A DNA stretch of 64,000 nucleotides from Epiperipatus broadwayi (taxonomy: Eukaryota > Onychophora > Udeonychophora > Euonychophora > Peripatidae). Made by a program: the position numbers and the translations under genes. Location: contig JAQFVV010012424.1 in assembly GCA_028023455.1 (NCBI GenBank), positions 850,001 through 914,000 on the forward strand. The letters run 5' to 3'. Below the pieces are notes generated by a model, which was not told the origin of the DNA, searched no databases, and was given only the letters and a program-made list of their open reading frames with translations. This document shows, piece after piece, positions 13,868-25,179 of the stretch. The first letter of the stretch is position 1. Each line of letters begins with the position of its first letter.

Positions 13868-14050
13868 TACACCTGGATCTCGTTTTATGCGGTAGATAGA
13901 TTCCTCAGAAAACGCGCACAAAAGAAATCACACAAAAATAGACTTAACTTACTTTGAAAAATGGGGGATAGGTACTGTAATTTTCCAAAAATCGCATAAA
14001 AGCAAAGCAACAACATAAAATTACTTTAAAATTCGCATAAAAAAAAAAAT
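13868..14050. repeat. Possible transposon end, Tc1/mariner- or hAT-like style
   Basis: CTGGATCTCGTTTTATGCGG, then CCTCAGAAAACGCGCACAAA and repeated TCGCATAAAA/TTCGCATAAAA segments. The CpG-bearing motifs stand out from the AT background. Boundaries not found. Confidence 0.3.
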
Positions 14051-15048
14051 AAGGAAAGAAAATATGTCTAATAAAAAATTTCAAATTTTGATAGAAGACA
14101 AACTTTTTTTAATTAACTACAGTATTTAATTTTATTCAAAGCAACATATTTTTATGCGTAATTTACATTTTTTTCATACATGTATGGTATTTTAAACATT
14201 ATCGCTATTTGAGACATCAGATTCATCATGTGATGATGTGATGAATATTAGTTTTCACTGCTATTTTATCTAAATTTTGATATTAATAATCTACAATAGT
14301 ATAATATGTGTCAATATTAGAATATTGCACAAATGCTTTAAAGATAAATAAAAAACTATTATTTTAGGAACTTTACATTTTTAACTTTTAAAATGATTCT
14401 AGCTAAAGTCGGCTATTAAATGGATTTTATTATCATATTTGTGTGTGACTTATTGTCAAACAACTTGCCCACCTTGACTTATACAAATTATGTCTTGGAA
14501 ATGAATTATATTTATATATGAACTTATTAAGGGTGTTTCTTTTATATGAATATATACACGTATCTGTTTACCTTTAAGTTATTGATAGCAATTCTTTCCA
14601 TTTATTTCTATTATTAATAATTGTTATTTATATAATTTTCAAGTTTTTTATTAGTTCTTTGTTTAAGATATATGTATATATTTAATTTCTGATCTCAACT
14701 AAAGAACCATATGTTATTAAATATAAATATTTCAGCTTCACTTTATTTATTATATTGCTTGACCAATACAAAATGATTAGTTGTTCTGGATGTATATAGA
14801 AATTAACAGATCTGGTTAAGTTTACAAATAAAGGTGAAACCCATTGTAATTCAGGTGTAAACACAGTTTCATTTATCTATGAACTGGTGCTTGATTTATT
14901 AGTCAAGAGCTGAAATTACATATAATATTAGGAAAAATGCTATATTTATTATATTTTATATATAGATTTATTTATGATAGAAATAACAAAATATAACTAT
15001 ATAATCGTAATATTAATAGATGCTTTATTTTTATTATATTTTTTTAAG

Positions 15049-15163
15049 CTTTGGTCTGTTTGAAGCAATGTCAGCCATCGAAATGATGGATCCAAAAATG
15101 GATGCTGGCATGATGTGTAATTTAGGCAATAAAAAAGTTCTAAATTTTGAACAGGCAGTACAG
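15049..15163 (+). CDS. NAA35: NAA35 exon b, Mak10 signature block
   Basis: The exon encodes [17 protein letters not shown] then [21 protein letters not shown], the most conserved block of the Mak10/NAA35 family. The acceptor is TTTTTTTAAG and the donor is CAG|GTTTGT. It begins with one base completing the codon split by the previous intron and ends in phase 0. Reading on past the donor gives a few residues and a poly-A-coded lysine run before a stop, which is intron read-through. The exon lies about 150 bp upstream of a 233 bp tandem duplication in the following intron. Confidence 0.95.
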
Positions 15164-15309
15164 GTTTGTTGGTTTTATTTACAAATTGAATTCAGTGACT
15201 ATCCTTTAACAAAAAAAAAAAAAAAACTTTTTTAAATAGTGATTAATAAGAATAATAACAACAAAAATCAAAATTTAAAGACCCCTTCCCCCATTTTTAA
15301 ATCGAAAAG

Positions 15310-15775
15310 TTAAAACTTTCAAAATGTAGAATCCAAACTACTTTACGTGTAAACATTATATATATGTATATTTTTAATGAACTATAAACCCACCTATTAT
15401 TGAAACAGGATCCAGTAAAACTTATTTATTCACAGTTATAAATTTTAAATTTGCTAAACAATTGTAAATAAGTAACTTAGTATAATTGGATTGTAGGTGG
15501 GTGTATAGTTCTTTGTTAATTTCTCCAGTTAGCATTATGCAATTAAAACTTTCAAAATGTAGAATCCAAATTACTTTACATGTAAACATTATATATATGT
15601 ATATTTAATGAACTATAAACCCATCTATTATTGAAACAGGATCCAGTAAAACTTATTTATTCACAGTTATAAATTTTAAATTTGCTAAACAATTGTAAAT
15701 AAGTAACCTAGTTTAATTGGATTGTAGGTGGGTGTATAGTTCTTTGTTAATTTCTTCAGTTAGCATTATGCAATT
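15310..15775 (+). repeat. Tandem duplication, 233 bp unit, two copies
   Basis: Copy 1 15310-15542, copy 2 15543-15775, both starting TTAAAACTTTCAAAATGTAG and ending AGCATTATGCAATT. They differ at only a handful of positions, so the duplication is recent. It lies 147 bp after NAA35 exon b. Confidence 0.92.
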
Positions 15776-16267
15776 AGATCTCTATGTATATTTATATATT
15801 ATAAGTATGAATATTATATCCTTGTGAGGACCTGAATTTATATAAGATATTACAAAAGTCACGTTTCCTAAATATTTATTATATTATTATTTGAATAAAA
15901 TGTCTGAATTGTTTGCTACATTCTTCTGAATATTTTTTTATCTTGTCAATCTTCACATACTCTTAATTAAAAATTATATTTTCTACAAATTTTATTGTAA
16001 TGATCTCTTTAAATCGCTTATTATAGTTTGGTTAGCATAAAAAATTGATATGAGAACAATATTTTTATTCCTTTTGTTAGTAATTTACAAACTAATATAT
16101 TCATATGGACAGAAAAAAATTAAAATAATAAATAAAATATAAAATTATCTATAGATCATGATTTCTGGGTATCTTGTGTACAAATGCTACTTTATTACAA
16201 TAATGTAATCATTTGTTTTTAAGATATTAATTTCTGAATATTTTTACACATTTTGGGGATTATTAGT

Positions 16268-16442
16268 TGATTATGTAATTAAGATATAAGTCGTTACATA
16301 ATGACCAAATTCTGAAGTGTGAACTGTAATAATATAAGGCTCTTGGGAGTGGTTTCAGGAGAACCCTGCCAAACTCCAACATCTTTAACCATGATTCAGA
16401 ATTTGGCTGTTATATAATATCTTACATCTTAGTTAAATAATG
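16268..16442. mobile_element. 175 bp inverted-repeat MITE between NAA35 exons b and c
   Basis: Arms 16268-16315 and about 16394-16442 pair (AAGATATAAG...TTACATAATGACCAAATTCTGA against TCAGAATTTGGCTGTTATAT...). The centre GGGAGTGGTTTCAGGAGAAC is GC-richer than the surroundings. Confidence 0.6.
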
Positions 16443-16839
16443 AATTAATAAATGGTCCTATCATCATAGTATTATAAAGCAGAGTTCTGTAATGTTTTAA
16501 TTACGTAATTGCAGAATGCTGAAGATAAATAATATCTTGGAGTATTAATCCTATTAAAATTATAATTTTAATTACAATGCATAGTTTAATTTTCACTTGT
16601 CCTAAGTTAGTCCCTGTGTAAATTGTGTTGAATTTGTTATTTTAATAATTTTTTTTTTAAAGATTATATAACAACCTAATTTTTTTTTTTTTTTTTTGTA
16701 ATATGAATTTATTATTCTAACTTAGTATGATTTTGAAAATATTTTTTATCATTACATCTATATATAATCTATGATTATTAGGTATTATGGTTATTTTTTA
16801 ATATGTAAAATCTATAAATATTATATATATATATATTAG

Positions 16840-16914
16840 ACAGGTAAACTAAAACTGGATGGATTGACTATTTCTGAACAAATTGGAATTATTGATGCCA
16901 CTTTAGCATGTCTG
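16840..16914 (+). CDS. NAA35: NAA35 exon c
   Basis: A 75 nt, 25-codon exon encoding TGKLKLDGLTISEQIGIIDATLACL. It aligns without gaps to human DGTIKIKDLTLPELIGIMD and the residues after it. The acceptor is TATATTAG and the donor is CTG|GTAAAT; both flanking junctions are phase 0. An AG three bases inside the exon (ACAG) could be an alternative acceptor, but it would shift the frame and lose the alignment, so the upstream AG was chosen. It is too short to appear in an ORF scan. Confidence 0.9.
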
Positions 16915-17941
16915 GTAAATTTTTTTAATGTACTTATATAATTCTTCTTATACTTTATATAAGTTTTTCCTTTTTTTTTCAATTTTTAATTACTCAGGTA
17001 ACAATAAAAAAAATGTATATAACAATTAATAAAAGTTTGAAGTGTGATATATTAAGATAAAAGATTGTATATCTTGCTTGAACTGAAAATAATCTAAAAA
17101 TTTGAATGGGAAGTGTTTGAATAATTTTTTAGTGCATTGTTTAATATTTTTATAAACATTTGTCATTGAGATGCTTGCATGTATATCTTGTATATTTATA
17201 TAATCTACTGAGTTATTCAGTGAAAGATGATTTGTGTTTGCTTTATTTCCAGATAAAGAGCTTTTTATATAATTTATCTTGGATATCTGGTGGAAGCATA
17301 TGTGAAAGAACAGGAAGCCACTGATAGCAAGGAAAATGCTTGTTGTCATTATTTCTGTTATATAAATATTATGTCCTAATATAAAAATAATCATATATTG
17401 AAAACTTTATATTATTAAAAATAAATTTCATGTATAGAAAGCATATATATATAAATTAGTTATTAAAATTAATATTTTATTAAATTTTCATCAAGATTAC
17501 ATGCTTCTTAAAAATGCAAGAGATTTGTAATCAGATAATAAGAAACTTATCGTTGAATTACTTCTGTTCAGAAATCACTTGCTCAGATTAGCAATATTTT
17601 ACTTGTATTCCGATCTATTATTAATATGTTCACTTTACATACTTTCACTTTATTAGGACATTCAGATTATTTTATAAATAATGAACTTTGATGTTTTTTT
17701 TTTTTACAATATATATAGTGTATGTGTTTAAAGTGCATTTTCTGTCAGTTATTTTATATAAATATATGTATTATTTTGTACAAATATTGTTGTATTTTAA
17801 ATCTCGTTTTTTTTTTTTGCTAAAAATTAAAACACTTTTTTGGCATAAAGTTATAAATAGCCTTTTTTATTGTAAATGTTTAAACATTTAGTTTCTGACT
17901 TTTTAGTAATTTATGTATATAACTTTTTTTTACTACTTTAG

Positions 17942-18220
17942 GTTACATGGTTGGAAGGGCATTCATTAGCACAAACTGTCTTTACAAATCTTTATTTACA
18001 CAATTTTGCTATAATTGATGATCGCTGCATTAAAGCTTTTAGTATTTGCATCTTGAAAATATGTGATTTAATACGGGAAATTGTCAATAAAGGTGGAGCT
18101 TTTGAAGAAGAAGATTTTCAACCAATGACTTATGGGTTTAAAATGGCAAATGATATCACAGATTCTAAAGCAACTTCCATATTGAAAGAGGTAGAAGAAG
18201 ATTTACAAAGGAAAGTCAAG
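17942..18220 (+). CDS. NAA35: NAA35 exon d
   Basis: A 279 nt exon (93 codons, both junctions phase 0), the longest in the window. It begins [20 protein letters not shown] and continues through [34 protein letters not shown] and [13 protein letters not shown]. The match to human NAA35 is close and ungapped ([30 protein letters not shown]). The acceptor is CTTTAG, and the donor is AAG|GTGTAA, a weak +3 to +6 context followed by an in-frame stop, so retention of this intron would truncate the protein. An ATG at 17951 lies inside the exon and is not a start. Confidence 0.95.
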
Positions 18221-18401
18221 GTGTAATATATTGTTTATATATTTTAAAATAAATAAATAAAATATTTCTTTATTATAATTAATTTATTAATTTATATTCT
18301 TATTTTCTCTCACTCAAGCAATTTCTGTAAATCACATTCATAGTATTATCTGTTTTTTTTTTTTTAATAAATGAAGAATTTTTATTTTTGTTAAATAATT
18401 G

Positions 18402-19025
18402 CGGCAGAACTCTCCATACAGTAGTGTCACCCAGTCCAAGCCTGAGTAATCAATGAATGCAAGAAGGTTTGTGTCTAGTGCCTACTCATTCAATATCCCC
18501 AGACTAGTTTCTAGCTTGTTGCTTTCATCAGTGAGGAGTCTTAGATCTGAGAGCACTATACATAGTTCTTAGGATCTAATGCAACTCTCTAGCATCCATC
18601 TTTTACCTTCTTAGTTAACTAAAAAGTTATGAATCCTAAATAAAAACCCAATAATATTTTGATCCAAGCTCATTTGCTTGTATAGTCATATAGATCTGAA
18701 TCCAGTTTAATATCTATATATTTTCGTATCTTTGGTTCTTTAATGACCACAATCACCATCTTCCTATTTGGCAGGATTGGTATTAAAGTACTAAGCATCA
18801 CATGATTATCATTCCTTGTTTACGTAAGCTGTTATAACAGGCAGAGTTCTCCATACAGTAGTGCCCCAAGCACAAGCCAGTGTAGTCTGGGGATATTAGA
18901 TTTTATGCACAAAATCTCTTGCCTCCATTGATTACTCTGGCTTGCACTGGATAATAACTGTATGGAGAGTTCTGTTTCTGTTACTGCAGTTTGTGGAAGG
19001 CAGGAATGGTGATCAAGAGATGTTA
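18402..19025 (-). mobile_element. Foldback family copy A (624 bp)
   Basis: Flanked by direct repeats TTAAATAATTG at 18391-18401 and 19026-19036. The left end reads CAGAACTCTCCATACAGTAG, and the right end reads GGTGATCAAGAGATG (the other family end, inverted). Internally a segment around GTAATCAATGAATGC recurs inverted near the right side, so the body is partly palindromic. Orientation is reversed relative to copies B, D, E and F. No ORF is seen, so it is non-autonomous. Confidence 0.8.
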
Positions 19026-19359
19026 TTAAATAATTGTCACTGTTCTATGATTTCTTTTTTAAGTTTTCTTTATATTATTGTGATTTTTGGAAAGGTTTTT
19101 TTTCAACTTGTAACTGACAGAACAGATAATATCTAATAATTATTTTTGATTTTTTTTAAAAGTCAATATGCTTAGAGATTTTTTGTGTAATTGTGAGCTT
19201 CCCAAAACTTTATTTGATTCATATGGATTAGGAATTAGCATTCGGTTTGAAAATTTCAGAAAATTTAATATAATATATATAAGTCAATATAATGTAATAA
19301 ATAAAAAAAAACCTATTCATTAAATAAACAAATTGAAATACATCACTAAGATATAATTC

Positions 19360-19512
19360 ACAATCTAGATTCCCAAAGAATCATTTAAATGAATTTGGAA
19401 ATAAAGCCCACCTTTTGTTATATCAACGCCAACAAAATAGACAGACAGTGATTTAATAAAAGATGGGAATTATTTACAAGTTCGTTTAAATTATTATATG
19501 GGAATCCACTTT
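19360..19512. mobile_element. Short MITE of the CCAAAGAATCAT family
   Basis: TTCCCAAAGAATCATTTAAA...GGAAATAAAGCCCACCTTTT on the left, with an inverted match (GATGGGAATTATTTACAAGT...GGGAATCC) on the right. Confidence 0.55.
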
Positions 19513-20063
19513 ATTAATTATATTAGTAATATTTGCACTGAATTATTTCAACATCACATTTGATAAGCATAAAATTATTTACACGCTCATTAAAATATCA
19601 TTATTAAGTAATAAGTTGTAATGTTTTACATTAGATTTAAGTCATAGTATATTACACAGAATAATGCAGTAGTTAATCAAACTATATAAAAAACATTCTG
19701 TTCATGTATGAATTCGGATATTTCTAAAACATAGTTATATTTCCTGTATAACTGGACTAATATTTTGTTTTGGTTTAAATTGCTGGCAGAATCAGTTTTT
19801 TATTTGTTTAAGAGGGCGTAGGATCTAGAGACCCACTGATCCTGTTGCATTGCATTGTTACTTCGAAACAAATAATGGTTGTTTTCTCATCCCTGGTGTT
19901 CGCCATGGGATGGCGTTGATGCTAATCAAAAACATATACATATAACGATTTCGGGGCCGGACCTAAATGATCGATTTGATCTAAAAAGATCTGATTTCTT
20001 AGATTAGTAATAAAATATTCTACTAACTAATACCATTATATGATGTTAGTTTTTTCATTTTTG

Positions 20064-20583
20064 TAAATGTTTATTAATCTTATCTTGTTTTTGAGTTTGT
20101 GTGTGTGTGTGTGTCTTTTTAAAGTTACGGTGTTTTTCTAACTTTTTTTTTTTTGGACTTTGATGTGTCTTTTTAAAGTTACGGTCTTTTTTTTTTTTTG
20201 CAAGAGTAAATCAATACTTTTATTCAAAAGCAAGACGTAATAAGTAAATGTTTATTAATCTTATCTTGTTTTTGAATTTGTGTGTGTGTCTTTAAAGTTA
20301 CGGGGCTTTTTCTAATTTTTTTTTGGGACTTTATGTGTGTCTTTTTAAAGTTACGGTACTTTTTTTTGCAAGAGTAAATCAATCATTTGATTCAAAAGCA
20401 AGACGTAATAAGTCAATGTTTATTAATCTTAGATTGTTTTTTAGTTTGTTGTGTGTCTTTAAAGTTACGGGGCTTTTTCTCATTTTTTTTTTGGACTTTA
20501 CGTGTGTCTTTTTTTAAAGTTACGGTATTTTTGGTGAAGAGTAAAAATCAATTATTTTTATTAAAAAAGCAATACGTAATTCT
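20064..20583. repeat. Tandem repeat, about 170-182 bp unit, roughly three copies
   Basis: Units start near 20064, 20246 and 20414. Each runs from a TTTATTAATCTTA segment through a GT-rich stretch, two TTTAAAGTTACGG motifs and an AGAGTAAA...AAAGCAAGACGTAAT tail. T-tract length differs between units. Confidence 0.8.
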
Positions 20584-20639
20584 AAATCTATTAAAAGTAA
20601 CATCATTTATATACTACAATTTAGAATTGATACCCGACT

Positions 20640-21145
20640 ACTATTAGTAAGGACCGTCATTGAAAGATTCAATTGAAAAATGATACCCGACTAATTTTCG
20701 TTTTTTTTTTGGGGGGACAGTAATGAATCAGATAGTGGGTTGTTTTTGTTAACTCTGTCTATATAAAAAGGGTACCGTTATTGAAATACTAAATTTAAAA
20801 ATGATAGCTGACTAATTTGCGTTTCTTTTGACAGTAATTAATCAGAAAGTGGGTTTCTTTTTTTTTTTTTGGTAAATCTTGTTATATAAAAATACCGTAA
20901 TTCAAATACTCCATTGAAAAAAACCAAACCCCATTGAATTTGCTTTCTTTTTAAGACAGTAATTAATCAGGAACTGGGTTGTTTTTGTTAGTGTGTAGAT
21001 ATAAAAACTAATCTTATTTTGAAATAATAAATGTAACAAAAAAAAAAATAATAATACCCGATTAATTTTCTTTTTTGGACAAGTAATTCCTAATAATTAG
21101 ACACTGGGTTGTTTTTGTTTGTGCGTATATATATATATATAGCAA
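20640..21145. repeat. Tandem repeat, about 115-130 bp unit, about four copies
   Basis: Each unit carries a GATACCCGACTAATTT-like segment, a GACAGTAATTAATCAG-like segment and GTGGGTTGTTTTT (marker near 20737, 20852, 20975 and 21108). It is directly adjacent to, but unlike, the preceding block. Confidence 0.75.
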
Positions 21146-21478
21146 AAGTAACTTGTCACGGATGAATTCTCGCGAAAACAGTACTTTTCGCGTGATCCTT
21201 AAATTTTTTTTCCGTTCCGCACCCTTAAAAGCAATTTTTGAGGTTTACCCATTCGTAATGGAATCTTCAGGACATTATTACTAAACTTACAACAGTAAAG
21301 TAAGTTACAACACATTAAAAAAAATAGACGTCTTATCAAATTTTAAAAAACTACGACTGCTTCAAATACACACACTCTCACACGAAACTACAGAGAAAAT
21401 AGATATTCTACTATTACGAGAAAATGATCAACAAAATCAACTACGGCAGCCAATCAAGGCATTTCTTTCTCTTTGCTC

Positions 21479-21703
21479 TTAGCATAGAAAAAAAAAAAAG
21501 CCATAACTGGCAGCCGTCGGGAACTCTTTCTGTGTTTTATCATAGAAAGAAGTCTCATTTGTGTTGGCTTCTGTCGCTCCATCTCCATCCAACATAACGT
21601 GAGGACTCTTTTCTGCATTTATAACATAGAAAATTTCCTCTTTTGTTGGGTGAAGGCCGGTGAAACGGTATGTTTCTAGGAATTGACCTAGAAATAGCGA
21701 CAT
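21479..21703 (-). CDS. Unidentified 74-codon ORF at one end of an inverted-repeat-bounded locus
   Basis: This minus-strand ORF starts MSLFLGQFLETYRFTGLHPT, continues with KEEIFYVINAEKSPHVMLDG, and runs into a phenylalanine run coded by a 12-base homopolymer before the stop. Composition is far more balanced than the flanks. The ATG lies 6 nt after a 28 bp arm (21709-21736) whose inverted partner is at 19877-19904. No convincing 5' splice donor follows the good-looking part, so the end may be frameshifted at the homopolymer. I do not recognise the family. It may be a first exon, or a gene of the mobile element defined by the inverted repeats. Confidence 0.35.
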   Translation of the reverse strand: MSLFLGQFLETYRFTGLHPTKEEIFYVINAEKSPHVMLDGDGATEANTNETSFYDKTQKEFPTAASYGFFFFLC

Positions 21704-22116
21704 CTCGAGGCGAACACCAGGGATGAGAAAATAACCAGATAACTAAAAGTAAGATTGGGATTAAATTTTCTTGTCACTTAATTAATCTGATACGAAATTT
21801 CCCCAAGTTTTAGACAAGCATATTGGCATAAGTAATTTATACGTTTCTTAAAACAATTTTTTAATAGTAAATCTAATAAACTAAAATTAAAAACATACAA
21901 TGAAAGATGTATATTAACGGTAAATATTTTATTAAAACAAATTAAAATATTTAAATGATAATTATTAATAAAAATAGAAGGAACATACAAGCACATGCTC
22001 ATCCAGATGATCATGTTAATCACTTAACGTGAACCGTTCATATTATAATCTTCATCAGCTTTTCTTCAATAAGCCATAACTGAAATAGTTCCTTGAATAA
22101 TAAAACTGAGTGTCTC

Positions 22117-22122
22117 TTTATT
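22117..22122 (-). promoter_or_regulatory. Candidate polyadenylation signal AATAAA
   Basis: AATAAA read on the minus strand, about 160 bp downstream of the stop at 22279. In such AT-rich DNA the hexamer is common by chance, so its value depends on the exon being real. Confidence 0.25.
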
Positions 22123-22278
22123 GGTATTATAAGCTTGTAGTTTAAGTTTAGTTTGCAAACATTGAATCAGACACAAGTTAAGTTAGGGTATGAATTATAG
22201 CTTACTAGTAAGTTCTGTGGGTTTATGTAGATCGTAGATTATTATAGTATATATGTACTTCTTTGAATAGAGAGTTCA

Positions 22279-22509
22279 TTAGTAGTTAACTTTGATTTCT
22301 TCTGATAACATTTTCACACTCTGGTCCGTTTTAAAGCTAGATTCGAAAACTTTTTGGAATGACGTTTTTATGACAAAAGAAGGTATCCACAAATGCTCCG
22401 GTTTCCACTCCTGCATGATGACTTGCTTCAGCATATAAGTAGTCCTGGATGGAGGCATTTTCTCTATCCAGGACCATGGAAACAGCATCCAGAAGAACAA
22501 GACAAGACC
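22279..22509 (-). CDS. Possible terminal exon of an unidentified minus-strand gene nested in a NAA35 intron
   Basis: Read on the minus strand, TTTGTGCAG forms an acceptor. It is followed by 76 codons to a stop, beginning GLVLFFWMLFPWSWIEKMPP and ending MLSEEIKVNY. The start is hydrophobic and Trp/Phe-rich, like the end of a membrane segment, with a basic and aromatic tail. GC content and codon use are clearly richer than the surroundings, which is why I treat it as coding. An AATAAA on the same strand lies about 160 bp past the stop. I do not recognise the family and saw no upstream exon. It could instead be a decayed retrogene or transposon part. Confidence 0.4.
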   Translation of the reverse strand, partial: GLVLFFWMLFPWSWIEKMPPSRTTYMLKQVIMQEWKPEHLWIPSFVIKTSFQKVFESSFKTDQSVKMLSEEIKVNY

Positions 22510-22544
22510 CTGCACAAAGTTATTTTTGCACACATATTTTCATC

Positions 22545-23924
22545 TTTTGTTTAGTTTTGTACGTTATGCACACACAATTCGGATTGGGATTGGAATAGTA
22601 AACATGCCATAAGGCAGAGAAAGTTAGTAAAATTTGCTGCTTTCAAGATATGTCACCATAAAAGTATTTATTGTATCTTTCCATTATACTATATATTTAA
22701 ATATTGTGCAATAAATGAAAACATGATGGTATTATTCGTATACTGCTACACTTCACAGCCAGATTTAAAATAAATATATGTATTTATTTGTATACAAAAT
22801 TATATACATATATTTCCTATCCTCGTGTAATTTCATATATACATGCTTTGCGATTCACACATTACTATGCAAATATGCAATATATGTTCAATATTATGCA
22901 TAGTTGTGTACATATAGATAGTCATATATACACAATACTGTATTTATGATATATATTAGATGATTTTTAATTCATACAAGTTAATTTTTTATATTTTTTG
23001 TATATATTCATGCTTTTATGAATATTGTATTTAATTCATTTGGTCTTGTAGATTTCTCATCTATTAGAATCTTTAGTACGATAATTTGTTCATTATTATA
23101 AACGCTTTTACAGAGAGCAAAAAGTTTCAGAAATATTTATTACTTAATCCTTAAATATATTTTCATTATAGAACACATTTATAGTAATGCATAAAATTAT
23201 TATATCTTTAATTGCAGAGTTTATATTATATGTATATAGTACAAAAGTTTAATACTGTTTTGACAATTTATTTTTATGACTATATATTAAAATAGTGAAT
23301 ATATTTTGCTGATACATTTCTCCTTAGTTTTATTATGGTTTTTCCCTTTACTAATTATTTTTCATATGTCAATAATAAACTATACAGTATTACATTTTCC
23401 ACAATTAATTTTATAATCTATATCTTATTTTTTTATTTCATCTTGACCATTCAGTATTAAGTTTTTATGTATATGATTTTTATTTTAAATGTCAGTTTTG
23501 TAACTTACTATTGAAAAGTACAAAATTTTTATCCACTTCCTGTTTTTAGAATTCTTTTCTTAGAATTTTTATTGTTAGAATTATTATTATTTGAAGGTAT
23601 AATGCTATTATGTTCAATTTTATTATTATGTGTATTATATTTTAAGATAAATATTATTTACATGTATGTATTTAGTAAAAATAGTTCCATGCATGTTAAT
23701 ATTAAGATGATAATAAGTATTATTTGTAGCCTTTTTGTTTCCTATTATTAAAATATCTAATGTATCTAGAATAATAAATAATTTTTTTATTTTTAATTAT
23801 AGTTTTTTTTTTTTCTAATTCATTTGGAAGTATTGCGGGTATTAGTCACTTAATTTATTTATAATAGTTACCCATTGTTTATGTGTATTCACATATTCAT
23901 TTTATAAAATTTAAATAAATTGTC
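22545..23924. other. Intron sequence, nothing recognised
   Basis: AT-rich. It was inspected for minus-strand exons upstream of 22279-22509 and none was seen. Confidence 0.45.
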
Positions 23925-24353
23925 ACGATTGTTTTCAACCTTTATTAATCCACTGCAAGGTGAAGATTTCTTCATGTGTAATCCAGTATCTCCAATCCAT
24001 AGTTTTTTTTCTTCACATCACTTCAGAAAACTTTTTTATTTTATCCATTCATCTTGTATGTGATCTCATTTTAGGTTTTTACAATCTCTTGAGAACTAAT
24101 TTAATACTTCAATTGCCCATTGATTATCTCTGCCCCAGTCTTATTTTAACTTCTTAATTTTCTCAATAATTGTTCTCAGCTTTTGATTTGTCCTAGTTAC
24201 TCCAATATTTAGTTTTCCATACTTTATGATCTGAAGTCTCTGTATTACTTTTCGTTAAATATCCAATCCTTATATAAAAATGGGTAAAAGAAATTACTGA
24301 AAATTTTCCTTTTCAAACAGGAAAATGTATTTTCTTTAAGTATGTTATTTTTA
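23925..24353 (-). mobile_element. RTE fragment, 3' part of a split copy
   Basis: Follows the same order as the 40.2-40.7 kb RTE copy: the ATCCACTGCA(A)GGTGAAG tail, ACATCACTTCAG, ATCTTGTATGTGATCTCATT, ACAATCTCTTGAGA, CTGAAGTCTCTGTATTAC, then TTTTCAAACAG. More diverged than that copy. It is interrupted at 24353 by foldback copy B and resumes after it. Confidence 0.7.
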
Positions 24354-25179
24354 AGCCAATAAACATCTCATGACCACCACTTGAGTAATCAATGGATGCC
24401 AGAAGGCTTGTGCATAAAATCCCCATCTATTGTCTACCCATCCAATATCCCCAAACTAGTTTCTGGCTTGTGGCCTTCGTCAGTGAGGAGCCTTGGATCT
24501 GAGAGCATTGCACCTAGATCTTAGGATCTAATGTGCCCCTCCAGCAGCCACCTTTTATCTCCACTTAACTACAAAACTATGAGTCTTCAACTGAAAACAT
24601 CTTAATGTTTTCAATCCAAGCCCATTAGTTTATATAGTCATATGGGTCTGAACCCAGTTCAGTACCCATTCATTTTGGTGTCTTTGGTTCTTTAATAACC
24701 ATAGCCACCACTATCCTATTTGGCAGGATTGGTTTTAAGCCAATAAACATCACATGACCACCACTTATTATGTTTGTGTATAACTGTTGTTAAAACAGGC
24801 AAAACTCACTATACGTATTGCCTAATAGGATAGTGGTGGCTATGGTTGGTTATGAAAGAACCAAAGACACCAAAATGTATGACTATATAAGCTAATGGGC
24901 TTGAATTGAAAACCTTAAGGTGTTTCAGTTTAAGACTCATAGTTTTGTAGTTAAGTGGAGATAAAAGGTGGCTGCTGGAGGGTTGCATTAGATCCTAAGG
25001 TCTAGGTGCAGTGCTCTGAGATCCAAAGCTCTTCACTGACGAAGGCCACAAGCCAAAAACTAGTCTGGGATATTGGATGAGTAGGCACTAGATGGGGATT
25101 TTATGCACAAACCTTCTGGCATCCATTGATTACTCTAGCTAGCTGTGTGTGGCAATACATATAGTGAGTTTTGCCTGTT
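24354..25179 (+). mobile_element. Foldback family copy B (826 bp), inserted in an RTE copy
   Basis: Flanked by TATGTTATTTTTA (24341-24353) and TATGTTGTTTTTA (25180-25192), a 13 bp duplication with one mismatch. Two long arms, about 24372-24760 and 24820-25145, are inverted copies carrying the GTAATCAATGGATGC and TCAGTGAGGAGCCTTGG segments, so the element would fold into a long hairpin. It begins with the ATAAACATC end and finishes with GAGTTTTGCCTGTT. It interrupts a minus-strand RTE fragment whose two halves lie on either side. Confidence 0.85.

Larger units (their letters stand above)
19877..21736. mobile_element. Inverted-repeat-bounded locus of unknown type
   Basis: Two 28 bp arms (19877-19904 and 21709-21736) are inverted copies with one mismatch and contain CATCCCTGGTGTTCGCC. 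Between them are two different tandem-repeat blocks, a short hairpin (CGCGAAAA / TTTTCGCG, 21171-21192) and the 21479-21703 ORF. An ATG follows each arm on its inward strand. The unit is about 1.86 kb and differs in base composition from the intron around it. I could not see a target duplication. It may be a DNA transposon of unknown superfamily, or an inverted duplication of a promoter/5' region. Confidence 0.45.

Noticed and set aside
17026-17394. 122-codon minus-strand ORF between NAA35 exons c and d
   Set aside because: Phe/Ile/Asn-rich low-complexity translation, no recognised domain, and it lies inside a short intron.
24354-25179. Helitron or classical cut-and-paste transposon for the foldback family
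   Set aside because: Helitrons leave no target duplication, and the duplications here are 11-15 bp and variable, unlike fixed short ones.
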